Shown in pieces: positions 26,381 through 32,666 of a stretch of DNA of 36,256 nt; positions within the stretch are counted from its first letter, which is position 1; the number at the start of each line of letters is the position of its first letter. The translations under genes and the position numbers were made by a program. Location of the stretch: contig DATDPG010000173.1 in the NCBI GenBank assembly GCA_035292885.1, positions 1-36,256 on the forward strand, read 5' to 3'. The DNA comes from Bdellovibrionota bacterium. Its GTDB lineage: Bacteria > Bdellovibrionota_G > JALEGL01 > DATDPG01. The notes beneath the pieces are model-generated. The model saw only the letters and a program-made list of their open reading frames with translations, was not told where the DNA came from and ran no database searches.

Positions 26381-26718
26381 GAAAATCAGCAAGTGTCATC
26401 TGGCCGAAGAGGTCTCGATGGACGCAGAAGGTCCTTTTGGCACGGCTGCAACGTGACCTTCGCGGACGGGTGGAAAAGGCCTATCTCTTTGGGAGCCATG
26501 CCCGCGAAACAGCGAGCGGGGAGAGCGACGTGGACCTGATCGTCGTGGCAAACACGCCGCGGGCATGGCCCGAACGCGGACGGGACTTCGGGGACCTATG
26601 GGATCGGTACGGCGCCGTGGATCTCCTGGTTTACACGCCGTCGGAGTGGAAAAGAATGAATGAGAGACATTCTCCTGTTCTTTGGCACGCGCGAAAACAC
26701 TGGAAGCGCGTCATCTGA
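26377..26718 (+). CDS. Minimal nucleotidyltransferase (MNT) of the HEPN/MNT pair
   Basis: This 113-aa protein has the polymerase-beta-type nucleotidyltransferase motif LFGSHARETASGESDVDLIVV, giving the GSH(A)R signature and the first two catalytic aspartates, and the third aspartate in GAVDLLVYT. Known MntA-type antitoxins transfer AMP to the partner HEPN toxin. I chose ATG 26377, whose ATGA overlaps the stop of the HEPN gene. A TTG at 26365 would add four residues. It is the last gene of the xpb-bax1-HEPN-MNT unit, and its stop lies three bases from the convergent TPR-like gene. Confidence 0.9.
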   Translation: MRKSASVIWPKRSRWTQKVLLARLQRDLRGRVEKAYLFGSHARETASGESDVDLIVVANTPRAWPERGRDFGDLWDRYGAVDLLVYTPSEWKRMNERHSPVLWHARKHWKRVI

Positions 26719-26721
26719 ACT

Positions 26722-27543
26722 TCAAAACCTTCGCGTGTAATAGACTCCGTCGGGGCGGACGGAAATCGAAGCGGCCTGCGTTTGGCGTTTGTGGACGATG
26801 ACGGCGTCGATGATCCCCCAGGCGGCGACGCCGATGCCGGCGCCGAGGGAGCTCCAGAACATCGCGCGGTAGACGGCCGCGGTTTCGGGGTCGCCGAACG
26901 TTCCTGAACTGTCTTTCTCTTCGTTAAATAGAATGATGCTCGCGATGGATAGGCTGAACGCGGCGATTTCGGTCGACATGAATGCGAGGCCTTTGACTTT
27001 TTGTTCATTCGCAAACTGGCCCACGCCGAAAGGGACGTAACGCTTCCACGCGTCATCCGTTTCTGTTGCGGCAGCTTCTTGGACCTGAAGGGATGCGGGC
27101 GCGGGCTCTGTCGGCGGTGCAGCGGTTACAGCGGCAGCCGGACCAGCCGGTGGAGCTGTTACCGTAGTCGCTGTGACGGCCGGGGGTTTTCCACCCTTGA
27201 TGGAGCCGAAGAGATTCGAACACGGTTTCGTTACGGCGATATCGTCGATCGTTTCCGTGGGGGAAAACGTCAGCAACGTCCGAAAATGCTCGGTGGCCTT
27301 CGTTTGGTCGCCCAGTTCGCACTGAGAAACTCCAAGGATGCGATGGGCCAGGATGATCTGCTCGACGGTGTCGAGAAGAAGATGATCCAGCAAGGGCTGA
27401 GCGACGTTGATCGCCTGCTTGTAGCGGCGCGCCTTGAGGTGATTCATCGCCCGATCGAGCTGTTCCAGGTTTGCGTCCGCGAGAACCGAGCCGCACGCAA
27501 AAAGCACTCCCAAGGCCGCAATTCGTGAAAGGCGCATTGGCAT
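26722..27543 (-). CDS. Exported TPR-like protein with proline-rich linker and membrane tail
   Basis: This 273-aa protein has a signal peptide (MPMRLSRIAALGVLFACGSVLA). A TPR-like helical region follows (residues about 24-95), with LKARRYKQAINVAQPLL and LGVSQCELGDQTKATEHF. A Pro/Ala/Thr-rich linker lies at about 117-158, and the C-terminal part has two hydrophobic helices beginning RYVPFGVGQFANEQKVKG. This architecture, especially the PFGVGQF segment, is one I associate with proteins of uncharacterised function in delta-proteobacterial genomes. The region 27544-27697 upstream should hold its promoter, but no clear boxes or ribosome site were seen. It converges with the MNT gene. Confidence 0.75.
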   Translation of the reverse strand: MPMRLSRIAALGVLFACGSVLADANLEQLDRAMNHLKARRYKQAINVAQPLLDHLLLDTVEQIILAHRILGVSQCELGDQTKATEHFRTLLTFSPTETIDDIAVTKPCSNLFGSIKGGKPPAVTATTVTAPPAGPAAAVTAAPPTEPAPASLQVQEAAATETDDAWKRYVPFGVGQFANEQKVKGLAFMSTEIAAFSLSIASIILFNEEKDSSGTFGDPETAAVYRAMFWSSLGAGIGVAAWGIIDAVIVHKRQTQAASISVRPDGVYYTRRF

Positions 27544-27697
27544 CGAAATTCAGAGAAAAGAGTGGAGCCAATATCGGGCGGGTGGAAACAGAAGTAAACA
27601 TTTTTCTCGGGTCCGAATCGGCCCCACTCCTTGGTTCAAGCAGGAAGGTGTCCCTGGACGCTGCCAGCCCGGACCGAGCCGTAGTCGCCCGCTTTTT

Positions 27698-28189
27698 CTA
27701 GTCCGACGTAACGTCGATCTTTCGCGTCTGCCTTTTCGCTTCCACCGTTTTGGGCAGGCGGATCGTCAGCAACCCCTTCTTGAACGAAGCTTCCACCTTG
27801 TCGTCCGCAACGGCGCAGGGGAGCTCAATGATCCGCCCAAACGAGCCAAACGTTCGCTCCACGCGGAAATGGGTTTCCCCTTTTTCCTCCTGCTCCGCTT
27901 TCTTTTCCCCGCGAATCGTCAGTTGATTTTCGAACAGGGAAACGTCGATCTCTTTTTCCTCCATCCCCGGTAGTTCCGCGGTCACTTTAACGTCGCTCTC
28001 CGACTCGACCACGTCCACGCGTGGGATGTATCCCGAAAGCCGGGTTTCGGTCGTGGCCAGCGGTGTCAGAGCAAACGGCCGGTCAAAGTCTTCCAGAAGC
28101 CGCTCCATGTCCAACCACAAAGATCCGAAAGGATCCCAATCATTGCGACGGGTCAATACGTCATTTCGTCGAATTACTAATGAGTTCAT
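27698..28189 (-). CDS. hsp20: Small heat-shock protein, Hsp20/alpha-crystallin family
   Basis: The 163-aa chaperone has a short N-terminal region (WDPFGSLWLDMERLLEDF), an alpha-crystallin domain from about residue 50 (PRVDVVESESDVKVTAELPGMEEKEID, LTIRGEKKAEQEEK, FGRIIELPCAVADDKVEASFKKGLLTIRLPK) and a C-terminal I-x-V type motif (KIDV). It would hold unfolding proteins in the cytoplasm. The odd feature is its start. The ATG at 28189 has no ribosome-binding site and lies inside the terminal repeat of a roughly 160-bp palindromic element. A strong GGAGGAG site lies 170 nt upstream, in front of an 8-codon mini-frame on the other side of the element. Expression may therefore be impaired or newly regulated. 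Confidence 0.93.
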   Translation of the reverse strand: MNSLVIRRNDVLTRRNDWDPFGSLWLDMERLLEDFDRPFALTPLATTETRLSGYIPRVDVVESESDVKVTAELPGMEEKEIDVSLFENQLTIRGEKKAEQEEKGETHFRVERTFGSFGRIIELPCAVADDKVEASFKKGLLTIRLPKTVEAKRQTRKIDVTSD

Positions 28190-28346
28190 AAGTATGTCTA
28201 CAGATTGCGAGCGGATTTTGAGCCGAGACTAGGAAGACAAGCGGGAAAACCGGAGGCGTATCCGCTGCGATACGTTGAGGCTTTTCCCGCGAAGTCTGAC
28301 GACGTCGCAGGCCAAAAGACGCCGCAAGATGTGGGTATACTTATGA
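28186..28346 (-). repeat. Palindromic element copy A (about 161 bp) at hsp20 start
   Basis: The two ends are inverted copies (tcataagtat on the left, its complement on the right), and similarity continues inward in both arms, including gcgggaaaa. At the centre is a hairpin: stem CGTATC (28257-28262) and GATACG (28269-28274) with a six-base loop. Read on the minus strand the core is CTCAA, the stem, then GCAGCG as loop. A second copy at 32499-32658 has the same length, ends and core. With outer flanks the inverted repeat extends to 28174-28358. Confidence 0.75.
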
Positions 28347-28364
28347 ATTCATTAGTAAGTTCAT
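28341..28364 (-). other. Eight-codon mini-frame with strong ribosome site, orphaned hsp20 leader
   Basis: On the minus strand GGAGGAG-ACAA precedes ATG at 28364. The frame encodes MNLLMNS and stops at TAA 28341-28343, inside the palindromic element. Its first 12 bases resemble the true hsp20 start at 28189 (ten of twelve identical). This looks like the original hsp20 translation-initiation site, cut off by the element. A leader peptide is the alternative. Confidence 0.45.
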
Positions 28365-28428
28365 TTGTCTCCTCCCATGAAAATGTTCTAAGGAGAAGAA
28401 AGTCACCGATGCCGGTTTGTCAAGGCCT

Positions 28429-29130
28429 CTAAGAGCGTCTTTGGCAGGCGCGAATAAATGCCCGAAATAATTTGCGGGATTCGGATCGGTGGGGAATTTC
28501 CTCGGGATGCCATTGAATTCCCAAGGCAAATGTACGGTTCGTCGTTTCAATCGCTTCCACGACGTCGTCCGGGGAAAGGGCGACCGTTTTCAACCGGCGC
28601 CCCGGCCGGCCGATCGCTTGGTGATGCCGGCTATTCACACGTACTCTTGTTCTCCCGAGGATTTTTCGGAGCCGGGAACCCGCCGCAAGATGAATCCAAT
28701 GTTCCCCCTTTCGATGTTCCCGTGTCCCCGGTTTTTCGCTCGGTAGGTCCTGAATCAGATTGCCACCAAGGGCCACGTTGAGAGTTTGGCATCCCAAGCA
28801 GACACCGAGGAACGGTTTTCGGTTCCGGACGAATGCCCGGGTTATCGCAAGCTCGAAGCGCGTTCGTTCATCCGGGGAGAGATCGAGTTTAACCTTCGGC
28901 ATTCTTGCGCGAAAGAACTTCGGATGGATGTCCCCGCCCCCCGTGAGCATAAGTCCATCGAGTAACGTGAGATAATTTGAAATATGCCGCCGGTTCGGCG
29001 TGAGGACGATGCAATCGCCTCCCGCGGCTTCCACGGCTCGCACGTAGCTTCGATACGTCCCGATCAACTCCCGGTGGGTTTTGGTTCGAATCATGTGGGG
29101 CGAAATTCCGATGAGCGGCCTGCGCGGCAT
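28429..29130 (-). CDS. Class I glutamine amidotransferase-like hydrolase (PuuD / peptidase C26)
   Basis: This 233-aa protein is a gamma-glutamyl hydrolase of the C26 family. LMLTGGGDIHPKFF lies near residue 60; the nucleophile elbow GVCLGCQ has Cys111 as nucleophile; and GIQWHPEE near 204 supplies His208 and Glu210 of the triad. PuuD-type enzymes cleave gamma-glutamyl-GABA in putrescine breakdown, but related members hydrolyse other gamma-glutamyl amides. No other puu genes are present here, so the substrate is open. The gene is divergent from the Nudix gene by 50 nt. No ribosome site is seen before its ATG. Confidence 0.9.
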   Translation of the reverse strand: MPRRPLIGISPHMIRTKTHRELIGTYRSYVRAVEAAGGDCIVLTPNRRHISNYLTLLDGLMLTGGGDIHPKFFRARMPKVKLDLSPDERTRFELAITRAFVRNRKPFLGVCLGCQTLNVALGGNLIQDLPSEKPGTREHRKGEHWIHLAAGSRLRKILGRTRVRVNSRHHQAIGRPGRRLKTVALSPDDVVEAIETTNRTFALGIQWHPEEIPHRSESRKLFRAFIRACQRRS

Positions 29131-29180
29131 ATCGAGGGTAATTGTAACTTCATTCCAGCTGACATAGAAGGTGAAGCTTG

Positions 29181-29585
29181 ATGACCCGAAGCCAACGAGT
29201 GCGTGTCGTGGCGGCCTTGATCGAGCGCGAGGGAGAAATCCTCATCGCCCAACGACCCTTCCAAGGCGTCTTCCCCGGCAAATGGGAATTTCCCGGGGGC
29301 AAAGTCCGTCCGGATGAAAGGGACGAAGCGGCGCTCGCTCGCGAGTTGGAGGAGGAACTAAACGTGCGGCCGAGAATCGGCGCCCGCGTGGCCGAAATCG
29401 ACCACGATTATTCCCATCTCTCGGTCAAAATTCTTTTCTATCGCTGCTTTCTAGATGGGCGCGAGTTATTGCATCCGCGCGAGCATGCGGAGTTGCGGTG
29501 GGTCAGGCCTTCCGAATTGACGTCGTTCGACTTTTTGGAAGCGGACCTCGACCTGGTGGAACAGTTGAAGGACGGCAAACTATAA
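29181..29585 (+). CDS. Nudix hydrolase, MutT-like
   Basis: This 134-aa protein contains a complete Nudix box: G-x5-E-x7-REL-x-EEL in GKVRPDERDEAALARELEEEL, preceded by FPGKWEFPGG. That arrangement is typical of MutT, which hydrolyses 8-oxo-dGTP to keep oxidised guanine out of DNA; related enzymes use other nucleotides. The C-terminal WVRPSELTSFDFLEADLDLV also fits MutT-like proteins. The ATG at 29181 has GAAGGTGA upstream. A TTG directly before it is an alternative start. The gene ends tail to tail with the PilZ gene, with a 6-nt overlap of stop regions. Confidence 0.93.
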   Translation: MTRSQRVRVVAALIEREGEILIAQRPFQGVFPGKWEFPGGKVRPDERDEAALARELEEELNVRPRIGARVAEIDHDYSHLSVKILFYRCFLDGRELLHPREHAELRWVRPSELTSFDFLEADLDLVEQLKDGKL

Positions 29586-29933
29586 ACTTCGAGTCTCGTG
29601 TTCCACGAATTTGGCGATACGTTCTCGATCCGTTTCTTCGATTCCGGTGAATTTGATTCCCATGCCGCTCGAGTTCGGTTCATTTTGCCCCGTCTGCCGG
29701 TAGGTCCAGACCACCTGCCCATCGGCTTCAATCGGCGCCCCGTCTCCGGGCAATCGGAAGCGCATCTTCACCGCCGTACCTATCGGATGCAATTGCTTCG
29801 TCCGGACGAACGCGCCCCCGATCGACACGTTTTCCAGTTTGGTTAGGTAGTACTTCCCGTACGTCGAAAGATCGATGTCCAGCTCGACTTTTGCGCGCGG
29901 CCCGGCTTGCCGTTTATCGAGGTTTTTCGGCAT
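29580..29933 (-). CDS. PilZ-domain cyclic-di-GMP-binding protein
   Basis: This 117-aa single-domain protein shows the PilZ pattern. Two arginines lie near the N-terminus (Arg8 and Arg13), then NVSIGGAFV near residue 35, matching the (D/N)xSxxG c-di-GMP-binding motif, and the barrel end GMGIKFTGI. The arginines are separated by four residues rather than the usual three, so binding may be weakened. Such proteins link c-di-GMP levels to motility, exopolysaccharide output or development. An EAL phosphodiesterase encoded at 32667 could act on the same messenger. The gene is divergent from trxB. Confidence 0.88.
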   Translation of the reverse strand: MPKNLDKRQAGPRAKVELDIDLSTYGKYYLTKLENVSIGGAFVRTKQLHPIGTAVKMRFRLPGDGAPIEADGQVVWTYRQTGQNEPNSSGMGIKFTGIEETDRERIAKFVEHETRSL

Positions 29934-29959
29934 ATTTCTACGATATCACGATCTAAATC

Positions 29960-30008
29960 GCCGACAAACAGGGCGTGTTATCCGCCCGGGGCGGAAGATC
30001 TTGTCGGC
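29960..30008 (+). promoter_or_regulatory. Nested inverted repeat overlapping the trxB promoter
   Basis: An outer 8-bp inverted repeat (GCCGACAA at 29960-29967, TTGTCGGC at 30001-30008) encloses an inner hairpin (TCCGCC-cgg-GGCGGA, 29981-29995). The right outer arm begins with TTGTCG, which forms a candidate -35 box. Seventeen bases later TAGAGT (30024-30029) is a plausible -10. A regulator bound to the repeat would occlude the promoter. Transcription would start only a few bases before the trxB ATG. Confidence 0.4.
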
Positions 30009-30040
30009 TACGGCCCGGCTGAGTAGAGTGCCCCTGCCAT

Positions 30041-30955
30041 ATGGAGAATGTCATCATTATAGGGTCCGGTCCCGCAGGGTTGACGGCCGCCATCTATGCG
30101 TCACGCGCCCTGCTCAAACCGCTGATGTTCGAGGGTTACCAGGCCGGTGGGCAGTTGATGATTACCACCGATGTGGAGAACTATCCCGGCTTTCCCGAAG
30201 CGGTGATGGGCCCGGAGCTGATGAAGCTTTTTCGAAGACAAGCGGAACGGTTCGGGACGCGAATTGAAACCAAGGATGTCACACGCGTTGAATTCAAGCG
30301 GCGGCCGTTTGTTGTGGAAGTGGGTGACGAGAAATACGAGACCAAAGCCGTCATCATCGCGACCGGAGCCACGGCAAAGTTGATCGGCTTGGAATCCGAG
30401 CGGCGCCTCATGGGACACGGGGTGTCCGCGTGCGCAACGTGCGACGGCGCCTTCTTCCGAAATCAAAAAGTTCTGGTCGTCGGGGGAGGGGACACGGCGA
30501 TGGAGGAAGCCCAGTTCCTGACGCGATTTGCGTCGAAGGTGACCGTCGTGCATCGGCGGAACCAGCTGCGAGCGTCAAAAATCATGCAGGAAAAAGCGAT
30601 GAAGAACCCGAAAATCGATTTTGTCTGGGATTCCGTCATCGAGGAAATTCTAGGCGGCAACGAAGTCCGGGGGGCCCGTCTCAAGAGCGTCAAGACCGGC
30701 CAGACGTTCGAAGTGGAATGCCAGGGCGTATTCGTGGCCATCGGCCACCAGCCGAACACGAAACTCTTCGAAGGACAGGTCAAAATGAACGACGTCGGCT
30801 ACATCGTCCCGCACGATGGGACCAAAACCAGTGTCGAAGGCGTGTTTGCCAGCGGCGATGTGCAGGATCCTACGTACCGGCAGGCGGTGACGGCGGCCGG
30901 CACCGGCTGCATGGCCGCCATCGATTGCGAACGCTACTTGGAGCACCACGGTTAA
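30041..30955 (+). CDS. trxB: Thioredoxin reductase
   Basis: This 304-aa flavoprotein has the bacterial thioredoxin-reductase layout: an FAD-binding GSGPAG at residues 8-13, the redox-active CATC pair (Cys131 and Cys134) in [11 protein letters not shown], the NADPH-binding GGGDTA at 148-153 followed by HRRNQLRAS, and the FAD-closing [10 protein letters not shown] near 271. It passes electrons from NADPH to thioredoxin in the cytoplasm. The ATG has no Shine-Dalgarno sequence, and the best promoter match would give a nearly leaderless transcript. It heads an operon with the rhodanese remnant, a membrane protein and a phosphodiesterase. Confidence 0.97.
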   Translation: MENVIIIGSGPAGLTAAIYASRALLKPLMFEGYQAGGQLMITTDVENYPGFPEAVMGPELMKLFRRQAERFGTRIETKDVTRVEFKRRPFVVEVGDEKYETKAVIIATGATAKLIGLESERRLMGHGVSACATCDGAFFRNQKVLVVGGGDTAMEEAQFLTRFASKVTVVHRRNQLRASKIMQEKAMKNPKIDFVWDSVIEEILGGNEVRGARLKSVKTGQTFEVECQGVFVAIGHQPNTKLFEGQVKMNDVGYIVPHDGTKTSVEGVFASGDVQDPTYRQAVTAAGTGCMAAIDCERYLEHHG

Positions 30956-30990
30956 CGCGTCGGCCGGAATTTCCATCGGAGGCAAAAACC

Positions 30991-31194
30991 ATGAAAGAGA
31001 TCACAGCGACGGAACTGAAACAGCGTTTGGATAAAGGAGAACCGCTTGTGCTTCTCGACGTGCGGGAACAGAACGAATACGACCACTGCCGAATTCCGGG
31101 CGCGAAGCTGATCCCGTTGCGCCAAATCCCCGGCCGGACCGGCGGAATCGACGCCTGGTCGGCCGACGTCGACCCGGCAATACCGCGGTATTAA
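30991..31194 (+). pseudogene. Rhodanese-like protein lacking the catalytic middle (67 aa)
   Basis: The frame starts at ATG 30991 with GGAGG eight bases upstream. It begins as a normal rhodanese domain (ITATELKQRL, VLLDVREQNEYDHCRIPGA) and ends as one (GGIDAWSADVDPAIPRY). The roughly 35 to 40 residues usually found between them, including the active-site Cys loop (VVHCxxGxRS) and the NLxGG strand, are missing. The join IPLRQIPGR-TGGIDAW is in frame, so this looks like a clean internal deletion that removes sulfur-transfer activity. The next gene starts immediately after its stop, so translation through the frame may still matter for coupling. An assembly error is possible. Confidence 0.75.
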
Positions 31195-31704
31195 ATGCCC
31201 TATGCGCTGTTGAGTTTTCTCTGGACCTCGTTAGTCGGTGTTTTCCTGCTGGTCGGCTCGGGCCTTCGCCTGTGGCAGACGGCCAACCCGCTTCAGACGC
31301 ATGTCATCTTTGCTTTGAGCGCCGTGACGTTGGCGCTCTTCGCCCACACGATGACGATGTTTTATTTCATCGGCACCGGGAAAAAAATCAAGGACTTCAT
31401 GGCCGAATGGGAACCGGAGATTCGGGACGAGTTCCGCCGCAGAACGATTGAAACCAAACGAAAACTCTTTCCCTGGATGCTTCTTTCCTCCGGGGCGTTG
31501 ATGGCTGCGTTCATTTTAGGCGGAGCCGCCGACGCCCGCGTCGTGCAGAAGACCATTCACGTGGCCAGCGCTTATTTCGCGCTGATCGCCCATGTGCACG
31601 GCGTCGGCCTCGAAACGATTCATATCTTCCGAAATATTTCGCTGATTCACGAGATCAACGATCTGGCCCGGCGCCGCCACATCTCGGCTGCGGCCTCTTC
31701 ATGA
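31195..31704 (+). CDS. Four-helix membrane protein with conserved-looking histidines, unknown function
   Basis: I do not recognise a named family. The 169-aa protein has four predicted membrane helices (about residues 3-23, 34-58, 95-112 and 119-140) and a charged cytoplasmic loop between helices 2 and 3 (KKIKDFMAEWEPEIRDEFRRR). Histidines occur within or at the ends of helices (His36, His51, His122, His133, His135), an arrangement compatible with haem-b ligation as in small cytochrome-b-like subunits, though nothing proves it. Its ATG follows the rhodanese TAA with no spacer, and its TGA overlaps the next ATG. Being co-transcribed with trxB suggests a redox-related role. Confidence 0.65.
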   Translation: MPYALLSFLWTSLVGVFLLVGSGLRLWQTANPLQTHVIFALSAVTLALFAHTMTMFYFIGTGKKIKDFMAEWEPEIRDEFRRRTIETKRKLFPWMLLSSGALMAAFILGGAADARVVQKTIHVASAYFALIAHVHGVGLETIHIFRNISLIHEINDLARRRHISAAASS

Positions 31705-32504
31705 GCTCTGAATCGAGTCACCGGTTTCAACCGAAGCCGCATCGGCCTTTATCAAACGGTGTCTGGGCGATCGGACATCGCGGTTTCCCGACAGCGGCCC
31801 CGGAGAATACGCTGGCGTCCTTCCGCCGTGCCATCGATGCCGGAGCGGACATGATCGAGTTCGACGTTGCGTTAAGCAAAGACGGCTGCCCCGTCGTGAT
31901 TCACGATCCGACGGTTCGCAGAACGACGAACGGCCATGGCTCGGTGAAACGGCTGACGCTGGAAGACCTCCGAAAACTGGATGCCGGCAGCTGGTTTTCG
32001 CGGGAGTTTGCCGGTGAGAAAGTGCCTACGCTCGAAGAGGTCATGGACCTTGCGGCGGAGAGGGTCTGTCTCAACATCGAAATCAAGAAAGAAGCGGTTT
32101 CCCGGACCGGTACGGACGGCATCGAGGCGAAAATCGTTTCTCTGCTGCGCCAAAGGGGCCTCGTCGAACACACGGTGATCTCGTCGTTTTCTCCCAAGGC
32201 CGTTCGGCGGGTGAAGGCGCTCGATCCAACTCAATCCGCGGCGCTGCTTTTGGGGCGTGCCCCGGTTCGAGTCCCTCTGAAACAAGTCCATGCCGTGGAC
32301 GCCGACGCCGTACATCTTTCGTACCGCCGGCTCAAGAAGAAATGGATCGAACAGCTTGTGCAAGCCGGAATACCTGTTCGTGCATACACCGTGAACGAAG
32401 TCTCCGACATGCGCCGTATGATCGAATGGGGCGTAGACGGCCTCTTCACCGACCGCATCGATCGTCTCCGGGCCGTGATCGACGAATTGGAACCGGTCTC
32501 ATAA
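31701..32504 (+). CDS. Glycerophosphodiester phosphodiesterase
   Basis: This 267-aa protein has the GDPD TIM-barrel signatures: AIGHRG (His26, Arg27), PENTLASFRRAIDAGADMIEFDV (Glu53, Asp55 for metal) and VVIHDPTVRRTTNG (His68 acid/base), later INIEIKKE-type strand (CLNIEIKKE) and the final GVDGLFTDR. It hydrolyses glycerophosphodiesters to glycerol-3-phosphate and an alcohol. No signal peptide is visible, so it is probably cytoplasmic, like UgpQ. It starts in a 4-nt ATGA overlap with the membrane-protein gene. Its TAA stop lies within the end of palindromic element copy B. Confidence 0.93.
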   Translation: MSSESSHRFQPKPHRPLSNGVWAIGHRGFPTAAPENTLASFRRAIDAGADMIEFDVALSKDGCPVVIHDPTVRRTTNGHGSVKRLTLEDLRKLDAGSWFSREFAGEKVPTLEEVMDLAAERVCLNIEIKKEAVSRTGTDGIEAKIVSLLRQRGLVEHTVISSFSPKAVRRVKALDPTQSAALLLGRAPVRVPLKQVHAVDADAVHLSYRRLKKKWIEQLVQAGIPVRAYTVNEVSDMRRMIEWGVDGLFTDRIDRLRAVIDELEPVS

Positions 32505-32658
32505 ATAGCTTCTGCTCCGCCCGGCTGCAAAGGCTGCCAGCTGCGTTCTCGGGGCCAAACGCCCTCAACGTACTGCAGAGAGTACGCTTCCGGGCATTTG
32601 GCCCCTGCGGCCTTGCTGACAGCCTTTTCGCTCGGGCTCGCGACGAACCCATTTATGA
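32499..32658 (+). repeat. Palindromic element copy B (about 160 bp) between convergent genes
   Basis: The ends are inverted copies (ctcataaat at 32498-32506, atttatgag at 32651-32659). Inside are arms aaggctg-cagc and ggggccaaa-gccc (32551-32564 against 32592-32605, one mismatch in that block). The centre is a hairpin, CGTACT (32569-32574) and AGTACG (32581-32586), with a six-base loop GCAGAG. It lies between the phosphodiesterase and EAL genes and could act as a bidirectional terminator. Length, termini and the CCTCAACGTA core match copy A at 28186. Confidence 0.75.
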
Positions 32659-32666
32659 GGCCGGTT

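Noticed and set aside
27602-27632. Inverted repeat GGGTCCG/CGGCCCC as terminator of hsp20
   Set aside because: The stem has a mismatch and is followed on the hsp20 strand by A residues, not T residues.
30430-31194. Long reading frame running across the end of trxB into the rhodanese gene
   Set aside because: Most of it is an alternative frame of trxB, rich in Arg. Only the last 67 codons, with their own ribosome site, read as a real domain.
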